A stretch of DNA of 64,000 bases from Clostridium fungisolvens (GCF_014193895.1 NZ_BLZR01000001.1:2480001-2544000), one strand, 5' to 3'. Positions 53,249 to 62,978 are shown, counted from the stretch's first letter. The notes: generated from the sequence alone by a model not told the origin. A program made the numbers and translations.

Positions 53249-54232
53249 TTATCTAATCTCGTAATCACTTTCACCAGTATTAATAAAGGAGACTAAGCTA
53301 GTAATTGCGCTATTTACCATGCTTCTTACTGCTGCATCGGTGTAAAAAGCCATGTGCTGAGTCATTATAACGTTTGGAAATTGTCTTAAATAAGCCATAT
53401 CTCTGTTACTTATAATATCTGTACGTCTATCTATGTGATATATACCTTCTTCATTTTCAAATACATCTAAACCTAGTGCACCTATTTTTCTAGTCTCAAT
53501 CCCATTAATCAAGGCAGGAATATTCATTAATTCCCCTCTTGCACAGTTAATTAAAACCACATTGTCTTTCATCTTCTTTATAGACTCATCATTTATCATG
53601 TGATATGTACTTTCCAATAAAGGAGTATGAAGAGTAATAACATCACATTCCTTGTACAACGTATCTAAGTCCACATAAGTAGCTTTTTCTTTTACTTTAT
53701 CATTTTCAAATTTATCGTAAGCCAGTATTCTAGAACCGAAGCCCTTTAGTCCGTCAATTACTGTTGCTCCTATTTTTCCTGTGCCTATGACTCCAATAGT
53801 CAAATCCTTCATTTCTTTTCCTTGAAGTCCTACCAAGGAGTAATCATTGACATTCCCTCTAAACATAGCTTGTTTGTAATGTCTTATACACATAAGTATA
53901 AGCATTATAGTATAATCTGCTACTCCGTTTGGCGCATAGTAAGCATTACTTACTCTTATGTTTTTACTTTTTGCATATTCAATATCGATATTGTTATATC
54001 CAACTGTTCTTGTTGCAAGATATTTTATATTTAATTTATCTAGTTTATCTAAAACCGCTGGAGTTACATGACTGTGTCCTAAGATAGTCACACCATCAAA
54101 TCCCTTAGCTAATTCTGCAGTTTTCTCATTCAACTTCTCATCTACTAAAGTGATCTCTACATTAAGCTTTTTTGATATTGCTTCAAAATCATTTCTTTCA
54201 TCATCTCTTGTATCATAGGATATTAGTTTCAT
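53249..54232 (-). CDS. D-2-hydroxyacid dehydrogenase (D-lactate dehydrogenase-like)
   Basis: A 327-residue NAD-dependent enzyme of the D-LDH/VanH group. GVIGTGKIG binds NAD, and the catalytic Arg, Glu and His lie in NCARGELMN, DVFENEEG and TQHMAFYTD. It reduces pyruvate or a related 2-keto acid to the D-hydroxy acid. An in-frame GTG seven codons upstream exists; AGAGGT supports ATG 54232. It is a single gene, consistent with a fermentation role. Confidence 0.9.
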   Translation of the reverse strand: MKLISYDTRDDERNDFEAISKKLNVEITLVDEKLNEKTAELAKGFDGVTILGHSHVTPAVLDKLDKLNIKYLATRTVGYNNIDIEYAKSKNIRVSNAYYAPNGVADYTIMLILMCIRHYKQAMFRGNVNDYSLVGLQGKEMKDLTIGVIGTGKIGATVIDGLKGFGSRILAYDKFENDKVKEKATYVDLDTLYKECDVITLHTPLLESTYHMINDESIKKMKDNVVLINCARGELMNIPALINGIETRKIGALGLDVFENEEGIYHIDRRTDIISNRDMAYLRQFPNVIMTQHMAFYTDAAVRSMVNSAITSLVSFINTGESDYEIR

Positions 54233-54517
54233 AAAATAACCTCTCTTTTGCACTATTTTTAATTTGTTTAAATCTATATATAATAATATTTATTATCTTA
54301 ACTACTAAGTTTAAATTTTAACCAAAATAATTATACTATATATCTTACTAGCATACTATTAACCTTTCAGATTTTCTGATATATTTCATTAAATATAACC
54401 ACTAAAATGTTAATCTAATAATAAAACATGTGAATTTTTGGACAAACAAAAAAAGGTTCACTTTATGAGCCTTTTTACAATTGTGTATATAATTATATTT
54501 TAACTGTAATCAAACTA

Positions 54518-55075
54518 TCATATGTTTAGATCATTCTTAATCATTGAATATATTGCTAAGTCATAGAACTCTCCATACTTGTTCACTTAAGCCTGCCTCA
54601 ATATGCCTTCAAACTTCATTCCAGCTTTTTGCATCACCCTGCCTGAAGCAATGTTAATTGTATTATGCCTGGCTTCTATTCTGTTAATCCCGATCTCTTT
54701 AAACAAATAGTCAATAACCACACTTAATGCTTCTGTCATAATACCCTTTCCCCAAAATAATCTTCCTATATTATATCCAGTAGTACAAGAAAGACATCTC
54801 TCATCCAAATTCATCAAAGATATTTGACCGATTACTTCACCATTAGACTTCAACTCAATTGCCCAATTATAATAATCATTACTATATGAATTCACCAAAT
54901 CTTCAACTATCTGCTTTGTGTCACTTAAATCCTTATGTGGATTCCAACTTAAGAATTTACACACTTCACTATCGGTTGCCCAGTTTTTAAACATACATTC
55001 CGCATCACTTGGTTTAAATCTACGTAACAAAAGCCTCTCAGTTTCTAAAGACTGAGTCCCCTTGTGTGTTAACAT
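54518..55075 (-). pseudogene. GNAT acetyltransferase gene with in-frame stop
   Basis: The first 162 codons (to 54590) encode a RimJ-type GNAT with TERLLLRRFKPSDAE, GKGIMTEALSVVIDYLF and NRIEARHNTINIASGRVMQKAGMKFEGILRQA. A TAA at 54589-54587 then ends translation. The same frame continues for 22 sense codons (beginning VNKYGEFYDLAIYS) to TGA at 54520-54518, exactly the sort of final strand that family members need, giving about 185 residues in all. The gene therefore looks recently inactivated by one nonsense change, although the truncated protein might fold. A possible sequencing error should be excluded. Confidence 0.75.
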
Positions 55076-55168
55076 TTCCCCCCTCCTCTCGCAAGCTCTC
55101 TAACGCATCAAATATCTAACTTTAACAAAATTTCATAGGCTTATATAAAGAAACTATAAGTGATTTTT

Positions 55169-55666
55169 CTAATCTATATCTACATAAAAAAGTTTATTCT
55201 TCTTCCACTTAATGAACTTCTCAAAATCTAGGTATGAAATACCTATGGTAACCGTATTAATGTTAGGATGAAATGCCACAACTGCAGCATTAGTTATATC
55301 TCTATCTATTAAAACTATAACTTCACTTTCGTTATCGTTTATTATTCCAAATGGGCTTACAGATCCAGGCTTAAGTCCTAGATATTTAAATAATCTTTCC
55401 TCTGAAGCAAAAGACAAGCTACTACTTCCAATCTGTTTTGCTAAGGATTTTAAACCTACTTGCTTAGTTTCATCAAGTACAACAAGATAGTGAGTATCAC
55501 CTTTTCTATTTCTAATAAATAGATTTTTGCAAAGTTGTCCTGGTATATGTATATCTAATTTATTTGCTTCTTCAATGGTGTACACAGCAGCATGCTCATA
55601 TCTATCATATTTAATCTCTAGTGAATCTAAAATATCGTAAACCTTTTGTTCAGCTTCCGTAATCAT
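55169..55666 (-). CDS. YbaK/ProX family aminoacyl-tRNA editing protein
   Basis: A 165-residue single-domain protein of the YbaK/prolyl-tRNA synthetase-associated domain family. KNLFIRNRKGDTHYLVVLDETKQV holds the conserved Lys, and the GLKPGSVSPFGIIND loop is typical of the ProX (PrdX, ProXp-ala) subgroup. It hydrolyses mischarged tRNA such as Ala-tRNA-Pro. AAGGAGAAG precedes ATG 55666. It is a single gene. Confidence 0.88.
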   Translation of the reverse strand: MITEAEQKVYDILDSLEIKYDRYEHAAVYTIEEANKLDIHIPGQLCKNLFIRNRKGDTHYLVVLDETKQVGLKSLAKQIGSSSLSFASEERLFKYLGLKPGSVSPFGIINDNESEVIVLIDRDITNAAVVAFHPNINTVTIGISYLDFEKFIKWKKNKLFYVDID

Positions 55667-55723
55667 AATCTTCTCCTTATATAAAATATCAGGTTATTTA
55701 TTGTTATCTAAATTTGCATTTTT

Positions 55724-55864
55724 TTAACCAAGCCAAGTTTTATCATTAATATTAACTTCCGAATTGATTTCAAAAAGTATTCTTAATATTAAACCAGTTA
55801 ATGCTGAATAAATAATTCCTCCAATATAAGTTGAAATGTTTAAATACTGTTCTTTAATATTCAT
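55724..55864 (-). CDS. Possible small membrane protein
   Basis: A 46-codon frame from ATG 55864 with one moderately hydrophobic segment (about residues 10-32) and an Asn/Asp-rich tail. The upstream AGAAGGA lies about 15 bases away, too far for a good ribosome binding site. It is about 60 bp upstream of the ribosome binding region of the ProX gene on the same strand. I keep it as a weak candidate. Confidence 0.25.
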   Translation of the reverse strand: MNIKEQYLNISTYIGGIIYSALTGLILRILFEINSEVNINDKTWLG

Positions 55865-56231
55865 AATTTATTTATTGATCCTTCTTTTATTCAAACTTAT
55901 TTCTACCCTTTAAAAATAACACAAATATCACTAGAGAACTTTTCGCAAAGTTAAAAATCAGCTTTTTATTTTCTTATGTATTAACTTCATCATTTATACA
56001 ATTATAACATTTTTTATTAGAAGTTATGATATAAAATAATAACTTTACCTTTAGATCCTTTACAGGTGTTCAATTAAATAGCTACAGCGTCTTAATGCCT
56101 AAACTACAGTTACTTAAACCAAGTATATCTCAATAAAGTTAAATATTTGAATATGGCATTCGTATCCAGTATAATTATATCAAATAAAATATTTGTACAT
56201 TTCAGATTCTATATTTTTAGGAGGATATATC
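55865..56231. other. Intergenic region
   Basis: AT-rich divergent region before the lipoprotein gene. A GGTGTTCAATTAAAT stretch near 56066 weakly recalls repeat family C. Nothing else is evident. Confidence 0.3.
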
Positions 56232-56636
56232 ATGAAAAAACTAATTCTTATAATAGGATTTATTTTCATATTATTTATAGGGTGTAGTAATACTAGTGAT
56301 AAAGTTACTATAACCACAGACAGAACTACATATAATCCTTCAATGTCATCAATACAAGGGATTAGAATATCACCTAATTTCGAAACAAAAAAGAGTTATG
56401 AAGATTTAATTTATCATTGGGAAACCTCAGATGGTGAATTCATAGGCAAAGGAAAAGAAGTAAAAAATCAAGGTGAGGCAGTGATATGGAGTTCTGTAGT
56501 AAACGAAAAAATAGCAGAAATAAAAGACCCCTTCGATATAAAGGTGGAAGTTATAGGTAGCGAAAGTAAAAAAGTATTAGCAACAGCAAAATTAACAATA
56601 ACACCCAATAACGGTTCTTATGAAATAAAAAAGTGA
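56232..56636 (+). CDS. Lipoprotein of unknown function
   Basis: A 134-residue protein with a lipoprotein signal: two Lys, hydrophobic stretch, then the lipobox FIGC with Cys at residue 18. The mature part (VTITTDRTTYNPS, then IYHWETSDGEFIG) looks like an immunoglobulin-like beta-sandwich. AGGAGG fixes the start at ATG 56232. It would be anchored outside the cell membrane. No neighbours explain its role. Confidence 0.65.
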   Translation: MKKLILIIGFIFILFIGCSNTSDKVTITTDRTTYNPSMSSIQGIRISPNFETKKSYEDLIYHWETSDGEFIGKGKEVKNQGEAVIWSSVVNEKIAEIKDPFDIKVEVIGSESKKVLATAKLTITPNNGSYEIKK

Positions 56637-56676
56637 TACTAAATACTAATCTTGAACAAATCCTCAAATAAAAACA

Positions 56677-56742
56677 CAGCATGAAAATCCTAAAAACTTG
56701 TCTATGCAAATTATTAGGGTAATCATGCTGCTATAATTTTTT
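56677..56742. terminator. Terminator between convergent genes
   Basis: CAGCATGA pairs with TCATGCTG across a long loop, followed by TATAATTTTTT on the plus strand. Confidence 0.6.
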
Positions 56743-56750
56743 GAAATACC

Positions 56751-57698
56751 TTATTCTAATTCAAAAACTGGTCTTCCAAGAGCATCCCATTTTAATTTCA
56801 TTACCATGGCATGACGATTGTAATCGTATAAAGGATTTCCTACAATTTTTTCATATGGACGAGCATGATAAATAACTAAATCCTCTCCATCTTCTGAAAC
56901 TGTAAAGCTATTGTGACCTGGACCATATATATTTTTCTCTGGGCAAGTTGCAAAAACAGGATATCTTGACTTGCTCCAACACTGAGGATCTAATAAGTCT
57001 GATGTATCTGAAGCTTCTAATATTCCCATACAGTATGCAGCTCCTGTTGAGCTTGCTGAAAATGTTATAAATACCTTTCCATTTCTTTTGATTACTGCTG
57101 GGCCTTCATTTACCCAATAGTCAACTCTTTCCCAATCATAATCAGGAGTAGTTAAAAGTACTTGTACAGTTTTTAATTTTATTGGAGATTCCATTTCCGC
57201 TATATATAAATTAGATATACCGCCTTCTCCACCTACTTTTTGTGCCCAAACATAATATTTTCTATTATTATGTTCAAACACTGTGCCATCTAAAGAAAAG
57301 TCTGTAAATGAATATGGATCTTCATCTGCTTTCTGAATCATTCCTCTTTCAATCCAAAAATCCTTCATTGGATCATCTCCAGTGCATTCTAAAACAAAAG
57401 GTCGTATCTTCCATACATCTTCTTTTTCACCAGCTGCAAAATATACGAACCATTTTCCATCTAAATAATGAAGTTCTGGTGCCCAAATATGCTCACTCAT
57501 AACTCCACTTTCGTGTTTCATCCAAATCCTTCTTGTTTCTGCCCCAACTAATCCCTCTATAGTTTTCGCTCTTCTAAGCTCAATATAATCATAAGTCGGT
57601 ACAGAAGCTGTAAAATAGTAATATCCATCTGTATGTTTGTATACATAAGGATCTGCCCTCTGCTCAATTAAAGGTTTTACAAAACAATTTGTGACCAT
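56751..57698 (-). CDS. Glycoside hydrolase family 43 (alpha-L-arabinofuranosidase/xylosidase type)
   Basis: A 315-residue five-bladed propeller enzyme. RADPYVYKHTDGYYYFTAS at the N terminus carries the catalytic base Asp. HIWAPELHYLDGKWFVYFAAG and NEGPAVIKRNGKVFITFSAS contain the other conserved blades, with the acid Glu in NEGP. HNSF and IYHARPY near the end are typical. No signal peptide, so it removes arabinose or xylose from imported oligosaccharides. The open frame extends to 57722; AGGGGG favours ATG 57698. It is a single gene. Confidence 0.88.
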   Translation of the reverse strand: MVTNCFVKPLIEQRADPYVYKHTDGYYYFTASVPTYDYIELRRAKTIEGLVGAETRRIWMKHESGVMSEHIWAPELHYLDGKWFVYFAAGEKEDVWKIRPFVLECTGDDPMKDFWIERGMIQKADEDPYSFTDFSLDGTVFEHNNRKYYVWAQKVGGEGGISNLYIAEMESPIKLKTVQVLLTTPDYDWERVDYWVNEGPAVIKRNGKVFITFSASSTGAAYCMGILEASDTSDLLDPQCWSKSRYPVFATCPEKNIYGPGHNSFTVSEDGEDLVIYHARPYEKIVGNPLYDYNRHAMVMKLKWDALGRPVFELE

Positions 57699-58102
57699 CA
57701 GTTCATTCCCCCTAGTTAACACGCTAAAAAATAAAATATTTTATATTTATCTAAAATAATCTTCCATAAAATCATTATATATCATATTTTCATGAATTAA
57801 CACCCTTTGATTTAAATTTTATTAAAATGAACAAAACTATAGCATTAGTTTTGTTTTAATATATATGATAGCGTTCTATTTTATTTTTTAGTTTTAGAAG
57901 ATATAAAGCAAAAAACATTTTTTAATATCATCAACTTAAAACCTTGGAATTTGCCTATTTCAACATACATAGGTAAACAAAAAAATAATCATCTGCTGCA
58001 ATTAGATACTATTCGTAGCAGATAATTATTAAAAAACCATAAATTAAAATTTTGTAATCATTCTTTTACAACACACTATATTTTACACTTTTCTAAATAA
58101 GT
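57699..58102. other. Intergenic region with terminator
   Basis: Holds the GH43 promoter region (unrecognised) and a hairpin AATAATTATCTGCT/AGCAGATGATTATT at 57983-58036. The hairpin has T-runs on the minus strand and is the probable terminator of the murE-symporter transcript. Confidence 0.6.
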
Positions 58103-59365
58103 TTACAATTTCAACAAATCCTCCCTTAACCACTTCTTTCCGTCAACAAATCTTGAAACTAACATAGCACATACTGTATTTCCTGTTGAGTTTAATACTG
58201 TTGCTGGAGCATCAATAATTGTGCTTATAACTGCAATTATAGGAAGTGCTTCTATAGGGAATCCATATATACTTATTATAAGCATTTCTCCAATCAGTCC
58301 ACCGCCAGGTATTGCTCCCATAACCGCTCCTACTAAAAAACCAACTGCTAATATAGATAATAAGATTGGTAAACTATTAATGTCTTTCCCAAATAATCCG
58401 AATAGAAATACTATCTTCAAAACGCCTCCAATGACAGATCCATCTTTATGAGTGTTGACCCCAAGAGGTATAACAGTTTCTGCTATATCCTTAGGCACAC
58501 CTATCTTCTTTGTAGCCTCAAGATTAATTGGTATAGATGCTGCACTTGAACAAGTAGCTAGGGCAGTTACTGTTGGTGATATTACATTTTTCCAGTAAGC
58601 TTTAAATCCTTCTTTTCCTGAAGAAATATACGCATATATACTAAAAAACATAAAATAGTTTATTATTGTTAAACCCAAATATAATAAAAACACTTTCAAA
58701 TACCCTTGTAAGATTTGCGTTCCTAATTGCCCTATCACAGAAGCAAAATAACATGCAAGCCCTATTGGAGCATAATACATAATAATATTAACTATCTTCA
58801 TGATTATAGCTGTTACTGCATCTATAAACTTTTTTACTACTTCCCCTTTTTCTCCCACTAAAGCTGTAGATGCTCCAAAAAGTACAGAAAAGATTATAAT
58901 TTGGAGCATATTATTCTTTGAAAACAATTCTGAGAAGTCACCAACTGTAAAGGTCTTTACTAGCTGCCGTGATAAGGAAATGTTCTCAGTGCCTTTACTA
59001 ATGTCAGTAGCTCCTTGGGACAATATATTTTTAATTGTGCCCGAGTCTAATCCTTTAGTTGGATTAAATAGAAAAGAGCCTATAATAGCCAATATACCAG
59101 AGATAACTGCAGTAGATATAAACACTAAAATTATAGTTATCATTATTTTGCCTAATCTATTTACGCCGCTCATATTTGCTATAGCAGATGCTACACTAAA
59201 AAATACTAACGGAACGATTATCGTAAACATTAGATTTAAAAATATTTGCCCGAAAGGTTCTAAAACTTTAGCTTTGGGTCCTAATATTGCTCCTATTGCA
59301 CCTCCTAATACTATTGATAATATAAGCATTAAGGACATCTTATAATTCTTAAAAAGATTTCTCAT
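58103..59365 (-). CDS. Dicarboxylate/amino acid:cation symporter (DAACS family)
   Basis: A 420-residue membrane protein with eight helices and two hairpins. ATCSSAASIP and LGVNTHKDGSVIGG mark the substrate-binding hairpin 1 and helix 7; the usual NMDG is replaced by NTHKDG. It couples Na+ or H+ entry to uptake of glutamate, aspartate, serine or a C4-dicarboxylate. It lies 15 bp after murE and shares its transcript, perhaps to supply a wall precursor amino acid, but that link is speculation. Confidence 0.88.
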   Translation of the reverse strand: MRNLFKNYKMSLMLILSIVLGGAIGAILGPKAKVLEPFGQIFLNLMFTIIVPLVFFSVASAIANMSGVNRLGKIMITIILVFISTAVISGILAIIGSFLFNPTKGLDSGTIKNILSQGATDISKGTENISLSRQLVKTFTVGDFSELFSKNNMLQIIIFSVLFGASTALVGEKGEVVKKFIDAVTAIIMKIVNIIMYYAPIGLACYFASVIGQLGTQILQGYLKVFLLYLGLTIINYFMFFSIYAYISSGKEGFKAYWKNVISPTVTALATCSSAASIPINLEATKKIGVPKDIAETVIPLGVNTHKDGSVIGGVLKIVFLFGLFGKDINSLPILLSILAVGFLVGAVMGAIPGGGLIGEMLIISIYGFPIEALPIIAVISTIIDAPATVLNSTGNTVCAMLVSRFVDGKKWLREDLLKL

Positions 59366-59380
59366 AATCTATAACTCCTT

Positions 59381-60844
59381 TTAATTTACTATATTTAAGA
59401 AATATTTCTTCACCACTTCTTCATCACTAAAATGTATAGTTTCATTCTTTAATATTTGGTAGTTTTCATGGCCTTTACCAGCAATTATTACTGCGTCGTT
59501 AGGGTTTGCAATATTAAGTGCTTTGAAAATTGCTTGAGTTCTATCTTCTATCTTTTCATACATGCATCCAGTCTTAAGCATTCCTTTCTCAATATCATTG
59601 ATTATTAAAGCTGTTTTTTCACTTCTAGGATTGTCAGATGTGATTATGCAGTAGTCACTTAGTTTCCCTGCAACTTCTCCCATAAGTGGTCTTTTACTAG
59701 CATCTCTATCCCCACCACAACCAAACACTGTAATTATTTTACCTTTAGTTATTTCTTTCACTGAGGTTAGTATATTTTCAATAGCATCTGGTGAATGTGC
59801 ATAGTCTACTACAGCTAAAATACCTTTACTATTTTCAATTGCTTGAAATCTTCCTGGCACACCTTTTATTTCTTTAACTGCATTTACAATTTCATCAATA
59901 CTTAGCTTTAGACAATAACAACTTGCTATTGATGCCAACGCATTATAAACACTAAACCTTCCTGGTACATTAAGCTCCACTTTTTTAATCTCACAATTAT
60001 ATTTAAGATTAAACTTTACACCAATATTTGTGTACTCTATATCTGTAGCTCTAAAATCACAATCATTATCAATACCATAAGTTATGGTTTTACAATTTGA
60101 AGTAGCTATTATATCCTTAGAAAACGAATCATCTATATTTATCACTGCCTTCTTGCACATACTGAATAGTTTCAATTTTGCATTTTTATAATTATCCATA
60201 GTAACATGCTCTTCCAGATGATCTTGAGTTAGATTTGTGAATACAGCAACATCAAATTCACATCCATAGACTCTATCTTGTGATAAAGCTGAAGAAGTAA
60301 CTTCAACGGCTGCATGGGTCGCTCCATACTCTAACATCTCAGCAAAGGTTCCTTGAAGTTCTATTGCATCTGGCGTAGTTGGATTTAACTTTTTTGTGGT
60401 CATTTTTTGTTCACCAAGGGTGTTTTGTATAGTGCCAATCACTCCACATTTTAATTCTAAAACTTCAAGTATCTTTGAAATAAAATAACTTACAGAAGTT
60501 TTTCCGTTTGTGCCTGTAATACCAACGGTCTTTAAATTACTAATTGGAATATTATAAAAGTTTTGTGCTGCTATGGACATTGCCTTTCTAGCATCTTTAA
60601 CTTTTATTACTGAAACATTCTTTTTAAGACCACTAATCTCACGTTCTACCATCAATGCTATAGCACCGCTGCTTACTGCATCAAATACAAAATCATGTCT
60701 ATCTACATTTCTATTTCTTACGGCTATAAATAGCGAATTTTCACCTACCTCCCTTGAATCCCAAGTTAGACTTTCTATGTCCAAATCATCTCTGCCATTT
60801 AACATCTCATAATCTATTCCTTTTAAAACTTCATATAATTTCAT
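59381..60844 (-). CDS. murE: UDP-N-acetylmuramoyl-tripeptide synthetase (MurE)
   Basis: A 487-residue Mur ligase: ATP loop GITGTNGKTSVS, the NLTQDHLEEH region and a C-terminal domain with TSDNPRSEKTALI. DNPR is the motif that selects meso-diaminopimelate. It adds the third residue to the peptidoglycan stem peptide in the cytoplasm. GGAGGAAAC precedes the ATG. Unusually it is not in a dcw cluster but pairs with a symporter gene, so it may be a second copy. Confidence 0.92.
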   Translation of the reverse strand: MKLYEVLKGIDYEMLNGRDDLDIESLTWDSREVGENSLFIAVRNRNVDRHDFVFDAVSSGAIALMVEREISGLKKNVSVIKVKDARKAMSIAAQNFYNIPISNLKTVGITGTNGKTSVSYFISKILEVLELKCGVIGTIQNTLGEQKMTTKKLNPTTPDAIELQGTFAEMLEYGATHAAVEVTSSALSQDRVYGCEFDVAVFTNLTQDHLEEHVTMDNYKNAKLKLFSMCKKAVINIDDSFSKDIIATSNCKTITYGIDNDCDFRATDIEYTNIGVKFNLKYNCEIKKVELNVPGRFSVYNALASIASCYCLKLSIDEIVNAVKEIKGVPGRFQAIENSKGILAVVDYAHSPDAIENILTSVKEITKGKIITVFGCGGDRDASKRPLMGEVAGKLSDYCIITSDNPRSEKTALIINDIEKGMLKTGCMYEKIEDRTQAIFKALNIANPNDAVIIAGKGHENYQILKNETIHFSDEEVVKKYFLNIVN

Positions 60845-61073
60845 ATAGTTTCCTCCAATTTATTTCAAGTACTATTTATCATCAAGATTTAAATGCCACT
60901 TCAGCGCCTTTTCTCTTGTTATATTTATATTATATTCTCAATTTTTGCAGATTTTCTTGAAATAAATGCTTAATATATTGCATAAAGTGCTATAATTTAT
61001 AGATAGACACGTTCCAAATAAGATCAATAATAAAAGATGAAAAACTATTTTAATAAAATCCGAGGTGGGTATA

Positions 61074-61937
61074 TTGGATGAAAATATTTCAAGAGAAAAA
61101 ATAAAGAGAGGTTATCTTAATGATGATTTCCTTTTCTTCAATCTTAAAGATCAGAAAAAAACTGACTTTGAGGTCCATTACCACGACTTTGATAAAATAA
61201 TCATTTTTATCTCAGGAAATGTCACATATATCATTGAAGGAAAATCTTATAAACTTAGACCTTGGGACGTATTATTGGTTGGCAAAAACGACCTTCACCT
61301 TCCGATAATAAGCGATAGTGAACCATATGAGAGAATAATCCTTTGGTTAAACCCTTTATTTCTGGAAAAGCATAATATGGATAGTTGTGATCTTTTGAGC
61401 TGCTTTCAAATAGCTTCCGAAAGAAAACTTAACTTGATTAGATTAAATATAAAACAAATAGAACTGCTAAAAAAAAATTTACAGGAGCTTAAAGAAGAAA
61501 TACAAGACAAATCCTTTGGAAGCACCATACTAAAAAACGCTTTATTTATACAGTTCATGGTTAAAATCAATAGATTTTTCCTAGATATGAATACAGATAA
61601 AACTATTGAGGATATTAAATACGATCCAAGAATAGAAGCTATTTTAAGTTTTATAAACTCAAATTTAGAGAAGGATATCTCTATAGAAATGCTATCAAAT
61701 ACTTTTTATCTTAATAAATATTACCTCATGCACTTATTTAAAAAAGAAACTGGTTACACCCTATATGGCTATATACAAAAAAAGAGAACTAAAAGAGCTG
61801 CTGATCTTTTGAGAACTGGGATGCAAGCTGGAGAGGTCTGTTCACTATGTGGTTTTATAGATTATTCTAGTTTCGTGAGAGCTTTCAAAAAAGAATTTCA
61901 ATTATCACCAAAGCAGTATTATAAGGCTAGTTTATAA
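61074..61937 (+). CDS. AraC family regulator with cupin domain
   Basis: A 287-residue regulator. The N-terminal half (about residues 10-110) is a cupin-like sensor (VHYHDFDKIIIFISGNVTYIIEG and WDVLLVGKNDLHLP). The C-terminal AraC domain has two helix-turn-helix units (SIEMLSNTFYLNKYYLMHLFKKETG and VCSLCGFIDYSSFVRAFKKEF). Relatives control sugar use. The frame could open with GTG at 61065, but that codon is part of the GAGGTGG ribosome binding site, which suits TTG 61074. It is a single gene. Confidence 0.88.
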   Translation: MDENISREKIKRGYLNDDFLFFNLKDQKKTDFEVHYHDFDKIIIFISGNVTYIIEGKSYKLRPWDVLLVGKNDLHLPIISDSEPYERIILWLNPLFLEKHNMDSCDLLSCFQIASERKLNLIRLNIKQIELLKKNLQELKEEIQDKSFGSTILKNALFIQFMVKINRFFLDMNTDKTIEDIKYDPRIEAILSFINSNLEKDISIEMLSNTFYLNKYYLMHLFKKETGYTLYGYIQKKRTKRAADLLRTGMQAGEVCSLCGFIDYSSFVRAFKKEFQLSPKQYYKASL

Positions 61938-62059
61938 ATATAAGTCTATTAAGATAGACCTGTTTTAAATACGATTTAACTATAGTAGCATCTATCTCAC
62001 TAGTTTTTTGTCTCTACAGAGTGAAATCATAAGAAGTATTCAAAATCAAAACAAACTTT

Positions 62060-62090
62060 AAGGCAAGCCATTATGGCTTGCCTTATTGAA
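62060..62090. terminator. Terminator between convergent genes
   Basis: AAGGCAAGCC/GGCTTGCCTT with a 5-nt loop, between the AraC gene and the L7/L12-domain gene. Confidence 0.7.
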
Positions 62091-62111
62091 CTTTTAAAAA
62101 CTTTGTACTTC

Positions 62112-62396
62112 TTAGCTATTAAATTTTTCACACAATAAATCGATATATTCTTTGGCTTCCTTCAAGCCCGCTCCAGTGGCTTGTCTGTATATTTTGATTG
62201 CTTTAATCTTCTTCCCTTCTGCAATAAGCCTTTCAACTTCATCATCAACAGATGTCTCAGGCACTCCAATTTGTTTAGCAATTTTTGTTAAAATTTCATT
62301 TGTTCTTTTTACATCGTTTTGTAATCGATTAATGCTAGATAATATAATAGATAACAATAAAGTTCCAATAATTATCCACATAAAGTTATCGTCCAT
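62112..62396 (-). CDS. Membrane-anchored protein with L7/L12 C-terminal-like domain
   Basis: A 94-residue protein: an N-terminal membrane helix (about residues 4-22), a short coiled segment, then IKAIKIYRQATGAGLKEAKEYID. The last stretch matches the end of the ribosomal protein L7/L12 C-terminal fold (KIxVIKxxRxxTGLGLKEAKxxV). Such mini-proteins occur in Firmicutes with unknown function. An in-frame TTG lies just upstream; GGAGGGAAAT supports ATG 62396. It is a single gene. Confidence 0.8.
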   Translation of the reverse strand: MDDNFMWIIIGTLLLSIILSSINRLQNDVKRTNEILTKIAKQIGVPETSVDDEVERLIAEGKKIKAIKIYRQATGAGLKEAKEYIDLLCEKFNS

Positions 62397-62639
62397 ATTT
62401 CCCTCCAAGTAATTTCTAATAATTAAAAATATAATATATTTTTAATTATTTTAATAAACAGGCATTTCACAACAGTATAAGAAAATTTACTCTTGCCTAA
62501 TTAAGTTACTTTTTATTTTAATTAGTCTTTATAACCAAAAAATAAACAAGTCAATTTAATACTATTTCTTTTAATGTTTATAATAAGTAATTATATCTTA
62601 TTCTTACATAAAATTGCACACAAAATTAAGTTATGGGTG

Positions 62640-62745
62640 AATCTCTTCAATTTTAAATTTATATTTTCAATCTGTTTCTTCAGCCCCACATGAGTTTTGA
62701 AAATAGATTTGCGATTGAAGTGTTTAATCTTAAATGCACTTTTAT
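62640..62745 (+). repeat. Palindromic repeat family B, copy B4
   Basis: Arms AATCTCTTCAAT and ATTGAAGTGTTTAATC pair with minor changes, and AGTTTTGAAAATAGATTT matches B1 almost base for base. It lies about 480 bp before the acyl-CoA dehydrogenase gene. Confidence 0.6.
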
Positions 62746-62817
62746 AAATATAATATAAAATTTTAACTGTTCTATTGTAAACCTTTAGTTTATATATTTA
62801 GTATGGGAGGTTAATAT

Positions 62818-62852
62818 ATACATTAAATAGGTATACTTTTGATAATGTATAT
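62818..62852. repeat. Short inverted repeat after a ribosome-binding-site-like GGGAGG
   Basis: TATACATTA and TAATGTATA flank a 17-nt spacer. GGGAGG at 62806-62811 precedes it but no start codon follows, so it is not a normal translation start. Confidence 0.35.
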
Positions 62853-62876
62853 TATGTAATATATGTATTAATTATA

Positions 62877-62971
62877 GGATTCTTAATTCAACTATTAAGT
62901 TATACGTGCCCGATAATTCCTAGAAATCGGAATTATGGAACAAGAATAACTAAAGTTTCGATACAGGAACC
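62877..62971 (-). repeat. Palindromic repeat family A, copy A4
   Basis: About 95 bp with GGATTCTTAATTCAACTATT at one end and CAGGAACC at the other. The inner stem is CGATAATTCC/GGAATTATGG, different from A3 but still paired. TTATA lies next to both ends. It directly precedes copy A5. Confidence 0.75.
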
Positions 62972-62978
62972 CTTTATA

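Noticed and set aside
62806..62852. A short gene after GGGAGG
   Set aside because: No start codon follows the ribosome-binding-site-like sequence at a usable distance.
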